This document shows, piece after piece, positions 4,482 through 10,494 of a stretch of 10,494 nucleotides of DNA. A program made the translations under genes and the position numbers. The notes beneath the pieces were generated by a model that was not told the origin of the DNA, ran no database searches, and worked only from the letters and a program-made list of their open reading frames with translations. This DNA comes from Kineosphaera sp039812485 (GTDB lineage Bacteria > Actinomycetota > Actinomycetes > Actinomycetales > Dermatophilaceae). Every line of letters starts with the position of its first letter. The first letter of the stretch is position 1. Where the stretch lies: NCBI GenBank assembly GCA_039812485.1, contig JBDIAP010000134.1:1-10494 (forward strand), given 5' to 3'.

Positions 4482-6662
4482 CTACCGCCCGACCTTATCC
4501 GGGTCGGTGGCCCGACGACCCGCTTCCGGGCGGGCGGAACCGCTCGCGCCGACCCCCTTGGCGAGGACGACGCACGCGCACGCCACGAGCGCGCCGCACC
4601 CGATCGCCGCCAGCCACAGCAGGACGTTGCCGATCGCGAAGAACACGAAGACGCCGCCGTGCGGGGCGCGCGAGGTGGCGCCGACGAACATCGACAGCGC
4701 CCCGGTGACGGCCCCGCCGGCCATCATCGACGGGATGACCCGCAGCGGGTCGGCCGCGGCGAAGGGGATCGCGCCCTCGGTGATGAACGACGCGCCGAGA
4801 GCCCAGGCCGCGACCCCGTTCTCGCGCTCGGCCGGCGTGAAGAGCTGCTTGCGCACGAGGGTCGCCAGCGCCATCGCCAGCGGCGGCACCATGCCGGCCG
4901 CCATGACCGCGGCCATGATCTGCAGGGTCGTGGGGTCGTCCTGGTCGAGGCCGACCGCGGCGAAGGCGTAGGCGGCCTTGTTGACCGGGCCGCCGAGGTC
5001 GAAGCACATCATGAGGCCGAGGATGACCCCGAGCACGACCGCCGACGTGCCGGACAGGCCCGAGAGCCAGCCCTGCAGTCCCTCGGTGAGTGCCCGCAGC
5101 GGCATGCCGAAGACGAGGAGGAGCCCCCCGGCGACGAGCGACGCGCACAGCGGGATGACGACGACCGGCATGAGGCCGCGCAGGAAGCGCGGCGCCGCGA
5201 AGCCCGCGATCCAGGCGGCGACGACGCCGGCGACGAGGCCACCGAGCAGGCCGCCGATGAAGCCCGCCCCGACGAGCACGGCCACCGACCCCGCGGTGAA
5301 CCCCGGCGCGATGCCCGGGCGGTCGGCGATGCCGAAGGCGATGTAGCCGGCGAGCGCCGGCACGAGGAAGGCGAACGCCGCCGCCCCGAGCTGGTGCAGC
5401 ACCGAGCCGAGGTAGACAGCCAGCGGCCCCCGATCGCCGTAGGCGGCCGGCAGGTCCCACAGGCTGTGCCGCAGCACGACGTCGCGAGACACGTCGACGA
5501 CCTGGTAGCCGCCGACCGCGAACGCCAGGGCGATGAGCAGCCCGCCCGCCGCGACGAACGGAATCATGTAGCTCACGCCCGTGAGCAGCACCTGCTTGAG
5601 CCGCTGCGCGAGACTCAGGCCTCCCGATCCCCCAACCCGGCCCTCCGGCCCGCCCGTGCCCACGCTCCCCGGTCCGCTCGCCCCGGCGCCCGAGCCCGCG
5701 CCCGAGCCGGCGGCCACCCGCCGGCCGCCGGGGTCTTCGGCGGTCGCGAGCGCGGCCGTGATGAGGTCCGCGGGCTCGTTGACGGCCCGCTTGACCCCGC
5801 ACTCGACGACCGGGATGCCCGCGAACCGCTCCCGACCCTTGACGCCGACGTCGGTCGCGAAGATCGCCGCGGCGGCCCCGGCGATCTGCGCGGGGGTCAG
5901 CGGGGTCGTCGCCGACGACCCCTGCGGCTCGACGAGCACGGTGACGCCGAGCTCGGCCCCGGCCGCGACGAGATAGTCGGCGGCCATGTAGGTGTGCGCG
6001 ATGCCGGTCGGGCAGGCGGTGACGGCGACGACGGTGCGGCGCGGCTCGCCGGCACCGGGCTGAGCCGGCGCCGCGACATCGGGCGCGGTGGGGTCGGGCA
6101 CGCTGGCGTCGGACACGGTGGCGTCGGGAGCAGCGGCGTCGGGAGCAGCGGCGTCGGGAGCAGCGGCGGCCGCGGACACCCCCGACCCGTCGCCCCGGGG
6201 CCCCTGCACGACGTCGCCGACGAGCTCGACGATCTGGTCGGCGCTGGTCGCGGCCCGAAGGTCGGCGAGGAAGCCCTTCTTGACGAGCGCCCGCGCCAGC
6301 TTGGTGAGCAGCTTCATGTGGTCGGCCCCGCCGTCCTGCGCCGCGGCGATGAGGAAGACGAGGTCGGCCGGGCCGTCCTTGGCGCCGAAGTCGACGGGCG
6401 CGCGCAGCCGGGCGAAGCCGAGCGAACCGGTGTGCACGGCGACCGAGCGGCAGTGCGGAATCGCGAAGCCACCCGGCATGCCGGTCGGCGAGAGCGCCTC
6501 GCGTTCGAGGGCCGACGCGGCCAGGCCCTCGGCGTCGGCGCGGCCGGTCGCGCCGACGAGGCCGGCGAGGCCGGCGATGACCTCCTCCTTCGTGGCACCG
6601 AGGTCGACGTCGAGCGCGACGAGGCCGGTCTCGATGAGCGGTGGGGGCGCGGCGTCGCTCAT
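4482..6662 (-). CDS. fruA: Fructose-specific PTS permease, fused EIIABC
   Basis: The 726-residue protein is a three-domain fructose permease (Fru family) in order IIA-IIB-IIC. EIIA (about 8-152) has the phospho-acceptor His70 in GGFAIPHCRS. EIIB (about 208-305) has Cys217 in TACPTGIAHTYMA. EIIC (about 350-705) is a polytopic membrane domain with the conserved substrate-site stretch around SFITEGAIPFA (Glu629). It imports fructose and releases fructose 1-phosphate. Two low-complexity linkers join the domains: an Ala-Pro-Asp repeat (about 163-200, encoded by 15-bp DNA repeats) and a Gly/Ser-rich stretch (about 318-349). The start ATG 6662 has AAGGGA about 8 bases upstream. The leader from fruK (60 bases) carries a duplicated TTCGGTCCTC (6674-6683, 6688-6697). 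FruK lies upstream and HPr follows after 28 bases. A mannose or 2-O-mannosyl-glycerate specificity is possible within the family, but fruK beside it makes fructose by far the most likely. Confidence 0.96.
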   Translation of the reverse strand: MSDAAPPPLIETGLVALDVDLGATKEEVIAGLAGLVGATGRADAEGLAASALEREALSPTGMPGGFAIPHCRSVAVHTGSLGFARLRAPVDFGAKDGPADLVFLIAAAQDGGADHMKLLTKLARALVKKGFLADLRAATSADQIVELVGDVVQGPRGDGSGVSAAAAAPDAAAPDAAAPDATVSDASVPDPTAPDVAAPAQPGAGEPRRTVVAVTACPTGIAHTYMAADYLVAAGAELGVTVLVEPQGSSATTPLTPAQIAGAAAAIFATDVGVKGRERFAGIPVVECGVKRAVNEPADLITAALATAEDPGGRRVAAGSGAGSGAGASGPGSVGTGGPEGRVGGSGGLSLAQRLKQVLLTGVSYMIPFVAAGGLLIALAFAVGGYQVVDVSRDVVLRHSLWDLPAAYGDRGPLAVYLGSVLHQLGAAAFAFLVPALAGYIAFGIADRPGIAPGFTAGSVAVLVGAGFIGGLLGGLVAGVVAAWIAGFAAPRFLRGLMPVVVIPLCASLVAGGLLLVFGMPLRALTEGLQGWLSGLSGTSAVVLGVILGLMMCFDLGGPVNKAAYAFAAVGLDQDDPTTLQIMAAVMAAGMVPPLAMALATLVRKQLFTPAERENGVAAWALGASFITEGAIPFAAADPLRVIPSMMAGGAVTGALSMFVGATSRAPHGGVFVFFAIGNVLLWLAAIGCGALVACACVVLAKGVGASGSARPEAGRRATDPDKVGR
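6090..6164. repeat. 15-bp tandem repeat encoding the A-A-P-D-A linker of FruA
   Basis: There are three identical copies of GGCGTCGGGAGCAGC at 6120-6134, 6135-6149 and 6150-6164, preceded by two diverged copies at 6105-6119 and 6090-6104. Read on the minus strand they encode five-residue steps of an Ala-Pro-Asp linker between EIIA and EIIB. The identical copies point to recent slippage or unequal crossing-over; the period is a multiple of three, so the frame is preserved. Confidence 0.9.
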
Positions 6663-6722
6663 GACGTTTCCCTTTCGGTCCTCCGTGTTCGGTCCTCAGT
6701 GGGCGCCGACGCTCCGAGCGTG

Positions 6723-7682
6723 TCAGCCGTGCGGCGTCACCACTACCTGCTCAGGATGAGTCTGCCCTGGGGACGGCAGCGCGCTGCCCGCGAGCGCCGC
6801 CGCACCCGAGCCGTAGGCGACCGCTCGGGCCAGGCGGCCCGGCGCGTCGAGCCCGTCGACATCGCCCATGACGTAGCCGGCGACCGCCGCGTCGCCGGCG
6901 CCGACCGTGCTGCGCGGCTGGATCGACGGCGGCAGGGCGCTCCAGGCGCCGTCCGTGTCGACGAGTACGGCACCCGCTCCGCCGAGCGTGGCCAGCACGG
7001 TGGTGACCCCGCGATCGACGAGGACGCGGGCCGCGGCGATGCTCGGTTCGGGGTCGCCGGCCGCCGCGGCGGCCTCGAGCAGGTCGGCGTCGGTGCCGGT
7101 GAGCTGGGCGAGCTCTTCGGAGTTGGGTTTGAGCAGGTCGGGTGCGGCGTCGTCGAAGGCCTCGGCGAGCCGGGCCAGCGGGCCGTCGGAGGTGTCGACA
7201 GCGATCTTGACGTGCAGCGGACGCAGGGCGCGCACGAGCTCGGCATACCAGTCGGGCGGTGCACCAGGGGGCAGCGAGCCCGCGAGCACCACCCACGCCG
7301 CGTCGGCGGCCACCTCGACGAGCACGTCGAGCAGTCGCGTGGCGTCGCCCTCGGAGAGCACCGAGCCGGGCTCGTTGAGCTTGGTCGTGGTGCCGTCGGG
7401 CTCGGTGAGGGTGAGGTTGGTGCGCACGAAGTGCGGCACCTCGACGTTGCGGCAGGGCACACCGCGCTCGGTCAGCGCGGCGAGGATCGGGTCATGTCGG
7501 GGCGCCGGCAGCACGGCGAGCACGTCGTGGCCGGCCAGGTGCGCCGCGCGCGCGACGTTGACGCCCTTGCCGCCGGGCTCGCTCGTGAGGTCGGCGAGCC
7601 GTTGCACCCCCCCGCGCGCCAACCGCACGGGGAGGCACGCCGTGCGGTCGAGGCTGGGATTGGGGGTGAAGGTGACGATCAT
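6723..7682 (-). CDS. fruK: 1-phosphofructokinase (PfkB/ribokinase family)
   Basis: The 319-residue protein has the full PfkB-family signature. The N-terminal strand TFTPNPSLD carries the substrate-contacting Asp12, GGKGVNVA lies at 37-44, KPNSEEL at 185-191, and the ATP/anion-hole motif STVGAGDA at 258-265 includes the catalytic base Asp264. It phosphorylates the fructose 1-phosphate produced by FruA at C6, giving fructose 1,6-bisphosphate for glycolysis. Tagatose-6-phosphate kinase is the main alternative in the family, but the gene lies directly upstream of fruA. The chosen start is ATG 7680-7682, which overlaps the regulator's TGA in an ATGA quartet; the residues before it in the longer open frame are Arg-rich and do not belong to the family. 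The overlap implies translational coupling with the repressor gene. Confidence 0.95.
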   Translation of the reverse strand: MIVTFTPNPSLDRTACLPVRLARGGVQRLADLTSEPGGKGVNVARAAHLAGHDVLAVLPAPRHDPILAALTERGVPCRNVEVPHFVRTNLTLTEPDGTTTKLNEPGSVLSEGDATRLLDVLVEVAADAAWVVLAGSLPPGAPPDWYAELVRALRPLHVKIAVDTSDGPLARLAEAFDDAAPDLLKPNSEELAQLTGTDADLLEAAAAAGDPEPSIAAARVLVDRGVTTVLATLGGAGAVLVDTDGAWSALPPSIQPRSTVGAGDAAVAGYVMGDVDGLDAPGRLARAVAYGSGAAALAGSALPSPGQTHPEQVVVTPHG

Positions 7683-8449
7683 GCGACGACGAGCTCGACG
7701 CCCGCCTGCACGCAGCTGTGGCGGAAGTCGGGGTCGACGGCGGTGTCGGTGACGAGCACGTCGACGTCGGCCAGGGTGGCGAAGGAGCGCAGGTATTCGA
7801 CCCCGAGCTTGCTCGAGTCGGCGAGCACGACGACGCGGCGGGCCGAGTCGACGAGGGCGCGCTTGACGGCGGCCTCCTCGGCGTCCGGGGTCGAGAAGCC
7901 GTGGCGGGCGGTGGCACCGTTGGCACCGACGAACGCGACGTCGACCCGCAGCGCGCACAGGCCGGCGACCGCCTCGGCCCCGACGGTCGTCTGGGTCAGG
8001 CCACGCACCCGGCCGCCGACGAGCTGCACGGGGCCCGGGCAGCGCTGTGAGGCGACGGTCGCGATCGGCATCGAACCGGTGACGATCGTCAGCTCGGTGT
8101 CGGCGGGCAGGATCGCGGCGAGCCCCGCCGTGGTCGTGCCGGCGTCGAGAGCGATCGTCGACCCGGGCCCACTCGGTAGGTGAGCCAGGGCCGCGCGCGC
8201 GATCCGCGCCTTCTCGACCGCCTGGCTGCCGGAGCGCTCGGCCACGCCGAGCTCCACGAGGCGCAGCGACTCCGTGGGCACCGCCCCGCCGTGCACCCGG
8301 CGCAGCAGGCCGCGCGAGTCGAGGGCGGCGAGGTCGCGGCGGATCGTCTCCGGCGTCACCCCGTGCGCCTCCGCGGCGTGCGCGACGGAAACCCTTCCGG
8401 CGCGGCGCGCCTCGGCGACCAGCGCCTCCTGTCGTTCCTCTGCGTACAT
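7679..8449 (-). CDS. fruR: DeoR-family repressor of the fructose/PTS locus (FruR-like)
   Basis: The 256-residue protein is a DeoR-type regulator. The N-terminal winged helix-turn-helix spans about 4-58 (V-S-V-A-H-A-A-E-A-H-G-V-T-P-E-T-I-R-R-D-L, then the wing RVHGGA). A sugar-phosphate-sensing DeoR_C domain follows, with DAGTTT at 102-107, the TPDAEEAAVKRA stretch at 187-198 and DSSKLG at 211-216. In this family, fructose 1-phosphate or a related phosphorylated sugar releases the repressor. I chose ATG 8447-8449 (M-Y-A-E-E-R-Q), which matches the usual DeoR N-terminus; AAGGA lies 11 bases upstream. An in-frame ATG at 8494 would add 15 non-conserved residues, has no ribosome binding site, and would fall inside the candidate operator. 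The gene is first in the minus-strand operon and overlaps fruK by 4 bp. It faces ptsI across an AT-rich region holding a perfect palindrome. Control of ptsI is inferred. Confidence 0.88.
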   Translation of the reverse strand: MYAEERQEALVAEARRAGRVSVAHAAEAHGVTPETIRRDLAALDSRGLLRRVHGGAVPTESLRLVELGVAERSGSQAVEKARIARAALAHLPSGPGSTIALDAGTTTAGLAAILPADTELTIVTGSMPIATVASQRCPGPVQLVGGRVRGLTQTTVGAEAVAGLCALRVDVAFVGANGATARHGFSTPDAEEAAVKRALVDSARRVVVLADSSKLGVEYLRSFATLADVDVLVTDTAVDPDFRHSCVQAGVELVVA

Positions 8450-8487
8450 GCGTCCCGCCGTCCTTGGTCGAAGCCTGACCACCGTGT

Positions 8488-8507
8488 CAAACATACTCAG
8501 ATGTTTG
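8488..8507. promoter_or_regulatory. Candidate operator, perfect palindrome CAAACAT-N6-ATGTTTG
   Basis: CAAACAT (8488-8494) and ATGTTTG (8501-8507) are exact inverted copies with a 6-base centre (ACTCAG). It lies between the divergent fruR and ptsI genes, just after the presumed fruR transcription start and touching the presumed ptsI -35 region. TTTG-rich sites of this type are recognised by actinobacterial DeoR regulators such as SugR/FruR of Corynebacterium. A further CTTTGTTTT at 8512-8520 could be an additional half-site. A bound repressor could shut off both directions. Confidence 0.75.
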
Positions 8508-8534
8508 TTCTCTTTGTTTTATATCCGGTTTTAT
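8505..8534 (+). promoter_or_regulatory. Candidate promoter of ptsI
   Basis: TTGTTC (8505-8510) and TTTTAT (8529-8534) with an 18-base spacer form a moderate match on the plus strand. The -35 box shares three bases with the right half of the palindrome. Transcription would begin near 8541 and leave a leader of about 145 bases. The box assignment is less certain than for the opposite strand. Confidence 0.4.
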
Positions 8535-8547
8535 GGCGCCCACGCAA
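8518..8547 (-). promoter_or_regulatory. Candidate promoter of the fruR-fruK-fruA-ptsH operon
   Basis: On the minus strand TTGCGT (8542-8547) and TATAAA (8518-8523) are spaced by 18 bases, a good sigma-70 type match in an otherwise very GC-rich region. Transcription would start near 8510, immediately upstream of or within the palindrome at 8488-8507, leaving a leader of about 60 bases to ATG 8449. Confidence 0.55.
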
Positions 8548-8616
8548 GCGGGTCCGCTAGTGTCTGCGCAACGAGCGCATGCTGGGTCAGGGTGAGGTCC
8601 GGCTGTCGCCATCCAC

Positions 8617-8652
8617 CGTCAGCCCCGTCGTCAGCCCCGTCGTCAACCCTGC
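8617..8652. repeat. 12-bp direct repeats in the ptsI leader
   Basis: CGTCAGCCCCGT occurs exactly twice (8617-8628, 8629-8640), with a third, diverged copy CGTCAACCCTGC at 8641-8652. They lie between the presumed promoter and the ptsI ribosome binding site and are not part of the protein if ATG 8687 is the start. Confidence 0.75.
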
Positions 8653-8674
8653 CGCCGCGCAGACGACCTCGCGC

Positions 8675-8681
8675 AGAGGAG
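8675..8681 (+). promoter_or_regulatory. Ribosome binding site deciding the ptsI start
   Basis: AGAGGAG lies 5 bases before ATG 8687. An in-frame ATG at 8579 would lengthen the protein by 36 residues but has only a weak upstream sequence and would place the 12-bp repeats in the coding region. Confidence 0.7.
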
Positions 8682-8686
8682 CCGCC

Positions 8687-10438
8687 ATGTCCGTCGACGC
8701 CGACCCGTCAGCCGTCGTCGAAGCGAGCGAGACCCCGACCGGATCGATCACCGCGCTCCAGCCCGACTCGGTCACGGGCACCGGCGTGGTGCCGGGCGTC
8801 GCCTACGCGCCGGTGGTGTGGAAACAGGGGCGCCCCGAGACCCTGCCGCACGAGGCCGAGGTCGACCCCGACGGCCGCGCCGCCGAAGTAGAGCGTCTCG
8901 ACACCGCGGCCGAGACGGTCGCCGGCCGCCTCGACGAGCGGGCCAGCCTCGCCGGCGGCGTCGCCTCCGAGGTCCTGGCCGCGACCGCGACCCTCGCTCG
9001 CGACCGGGGCTGGCGCCGGGCGGCCGCCTCGCTCGTCAAGCGCGGCACCCCGGCCCCGCAGGCGGTCGTCACGGCCATCGCCCAGTTCATCACGACCTTC
9101 GAGAAGCTCGGCGGGGTCATGGCCGAGCGCACGACCGACCTGCGCGACGTGCGCGACCGCATCGTCGCGCAGATGCTCGGCCTGCCCGAGCCGGGTGTGC
9201 CCAAGCCGGCGGAGCCGTCGGTGCTCTTCGCCGACGACCTCGCGCCCGCCGACACGGCCGGCCTCGACCCCGAGGTCATCACCGCCCTCGTCACCCAGCT
9301 CGGCGGCCCGACGAGCCACACCGCGATCATCGCCCGCCAGCTCGGCATCCCCTGCATCGTCGCCGCGAGCAGGATCTCGACGATCGCCGACGGCACCTAC
9401 GTGCTCGTCGACGGCACGACCGGCATCGTCACCCTCGGCGTCGCGCCCGACGAGGGGCTGCGCCTCGTCGCCGAGGACGCCCGGCGCCGCGAGAGCGTGC
9501 GCTCCTGGCGCGGCCCCGGCCGCACCAAGGACGGCCACCCCGTCGAGCTGCTCGCCAACGTCCAGGACGGCGCCGGCGCCCGCAAGGCCGCGGAGGGTCA
9601 GGCCCGTGGGGTCGGCCTCTATCGCACGGAGCTCTCGTTCCTCAATGCCGACACCGAGCCGAGCGTGGCCGAGCAGACGCGCATCTACGGCGAGGTCTTC
9701 GACGCGTTCCCCGGCCAGAAGGTCGTCGTGCGCACGCTCGACGCCGGCTCGGACAAGCCGCTGAAGTTCGCGTCGATGCAGGACGAGGAGAACCCGGCGC
9801 TCGGCGTGCGCGGCGTGCGCATCGGACTGCGCGACCCCGAACTGCTGACCAACCAGCTCGACGCGATCGCCGCAGCCGCCAAGGGCCGGCAGGTCGGCGC
9901 CGACTCGGCGCCGTGGGTCATGGCGCCGATGGTCTCGACGATCCCCGAGGCGCGCCGCTTCGCCGAGCTCGCCCGGGAGCGCGGCATCACGCCGGGGATC
10001 ATGGTCGAGGTGCCCTCGACCGCCCTGCTCGCGCCCGCCTTCCTCGAGCACCTGGACTTCCTGTCGATCGGCACGAACGACCTGTCGCAATACACGATGG
10101 CCGCCGATCGCATGTCGCCCCACCTCGCGACCCTCACCGACCCCTGGCAGCCCGCCGTGCTCACGCTCATCGCGATGACGGCCCGCGCCGGCCGCGACGC
10201 CGAGAAGCCCGTCGGGGTCTGCGGCGAGGCCGCCGCCGACCCCCTCCTCGCGTGCGTGCTCATCGGCCTGGGCGTCACCTCGCTGTCGATGGCCGCCTCG
10301 GCGGTCTCCGGGGTGGGCGCCCAGCTCGCCTCGGTCACCCTCGAACAGTGCCGGCAGGCCGCCCAGGCCGTGCTCGGCGCGACCGACTCCGCCGCCGCGC
10401 GCGAGCGCGCCCGCCAGGTGCTGCTGCCGCCGGCCTGA
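8687..10438 (+). CDS. ptsI: Enzyme I of the PTS (phosphoenolpyruvate-protein phosphotransferase)
   Basis: The 583-residue cytosolic protein carries all enzyme I landmarks. His211 in GGPTSHTAIIAR is the phosphorylated histidine. The PEP-binding arginines are Arg313 in the G-L-Y-R-T-E motif (308-316) and Arg349 in VVVRTLDAGSDKP. NPALGVRGVRIG lies at 369-380. Glu441 (MVEVPS) and Asp465 (GTNDLSQYT) coordinate Mg2+, and the C-terminal active-site Cys512 lies in GVCGEAA. It takes phosphate from PEP and hands it to HPr His15. The HPr-binding helical subdomain is about residues 65-165. About 30 residues at the N-terminus, before the TGTGVVPGVAYAPV strand, are extra and polar compared with the usual length near 550-575. 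The gene is divergent from fruR and presumably co-regulated through the palindrome at 8488-8507. It appears to be the only PTS energy-coupling protein gene in the window besides ptsH. Confidence 0.97.
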   Translation: MSVDADPSAVVEASETPTGSITALQPDSVTGTGVVPGVAYAPVVWKQGRPETLPHEAEVDPDGRAAEVERLDTAAETVAGRLDERASLAGGVASEVLAATATLARDRGWRRAAASLVKRGTPAPQAVVTAIAQFITTFEKLGGVMAERTTDLRDVRDRIVAQMLGLPEPGVPKPAEPSVLFADDLAPADTAGLDPEVITALVTQLGGPTSHTAIIARQLGIPCIVAASRISTIADGTYVLVDGTTGIVTLGVAPDEGLRLVAEDARRRESVRSWRGPGRTKDGHPVELLANVQDGAGARKAAEGQARGVGLYRTELSFLNADTEPSVAEQTRIYGEVFDAFPGQKVVVRTLDAGSDKPLKFASMQDEENPALGVRGVRIGLRDPELLTNQLDAIAAAAKGRQVGADSAPWVMAPMVSTIPEARRFAELARERGITPGIMVEVPSTALLAPAFLEHLDFLSIGTNDLSQYTMAADRMSPHLATLTDPWQPAVLTLIAMTARAGRDAEKPVGVCGEAAADPLLACVLIGLGVTSLSMAASAVSGVGAQLASVTLEQCRQAAQAVLGATDSAAARERARQVLLPPA

Positions 10439-10444
10439 CCCGCC

Positions 10445-10476
10445 GGCCAGACGCGCTGGCCAGACGCGCCGGCCAG
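10445..10476. repeat. 13-bp tandem repeat and hairpin after ptsI
   Basis: GGCCAGACGCGCT (10445-10457) and GGCCAGACGCGCC (10458-10470) are followed by a partial third copy GGCCAG (10471-10476). GGCCAG (10445-10450) can also pair with CTGGCC (10456-10461) around a 5-nt loop, just after the ptsI TGA (10436-10438). This may serve as a transcription end or stability element; no T-run is seen, and the window ends soon after. Confidence 0.6.
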
Positions 10477-10494
10477 GCCCGCGACCCGCACCGG

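Noticed and set aside
7683..7958. N-terminally extended fruK open frame
   Set aside because: The additional residues are Arg-rich and overlap the conserved coding sequence of the regulator; the PfkB-family start is MIVTFTPNPSLD.
4242..8183. A 1313-codon open frame on the plus strand, antisense to ptsH, fruA, fruK and part of fruR
   Set aside because: It is composed of Arg/Gly/Ala/Asp/His-rich sequence with no recognisable domain, and mirrors the high-GC codon pattern of genes on the other strand, which are identified by full sets of catalytic residues. Long antisense frames are expected at this base composition.
8450..8494. Start of the DeoR-family regulator at ATG 8494
   Set aside because: There is no ribosome binding site, the extra 15 residues are not typical of the family, and the codon lies in the palindromic operator; ATG 8449 gives the canonical M-Y-A-E-E-R-Q N-terminus.

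Overview
The window is visibly very GC-rich, with strong G/C bias at third codon positions, Shine-Dalgarno-type starts and actinobacterial gene families. These include an HtrA protease with a cytoplasmic Pro/Thr-rich N-terminus, a membrane-anchored LytR_C protein, and a ptsI gene divergent from a DeoR regulator-fruK-fruA-ptsH cluster. This points to a high-GC actinomycete, probably of the Micrococcales. Genus assignment is not possible from sequence alone.

Left part (1-2200, plus strand): the C-terminal end of a CNNM/HlyC-type CBS-domain membrane protein closes at a perfect hairpin. It is followed by a 65-residue single-span membrane protein of unknown function and by a complete HtrA/DegP-like trypsin-fold protease with one transmembrane anchor and one PDZ domain. 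That gene ends at a strong 16-bp rho-independent terminator.

Middle part (2200-4190): about 430 bases without a convincing gene hold the least ordinary DNA of the window. This DNA is a degenerate 18-bp tandem repeat array, a 25-bp near-perfect inverted repeat around a 65-nt centre, and an overlapping smaller hairpin. Two minus-strand genes follow: an ArsC-family thioredoxin-fold protein with the complete arsenate reductase residue set (Cys12, Arg60, Arg94, Arg107), possibly leaderless, and a single-span extracytoplasmic protein with two LytR_C domains but no LCP catalytic domain.

Right part (4187-10494): a complete phosphoenolpyruvate:fructose phosphotransferase locus. On the minus strand run a DeoR-family repressor (fruR-like), 1-phosphofructokinase (fruK, overlapping the repressor stop by 4 bp), fructose EIIABC permease (fruA) and HPr (ptsH). 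On the plus strand, divergently, lies enzyme I (ptsI). The phosphate would pass from PEP to EI His211, HPr His15, EIIA His70, EIIB Cys217 and then to fructose, giving fructose 1-phosphate, which FruK converts to fructose 1,6-bisphosphate. The short AT-rich intergenic region contains a perfect CAAACAT-N6-ATGTTTG palindrome between candidate divergent promoters, which is the likely operator. This gene order resembles the corynebacterial pts/fru divergon. No RNA genes, CRISPR arrays, transposases or phage genes were recognised; the coding content is ordinary housekeeping and metabolic material.
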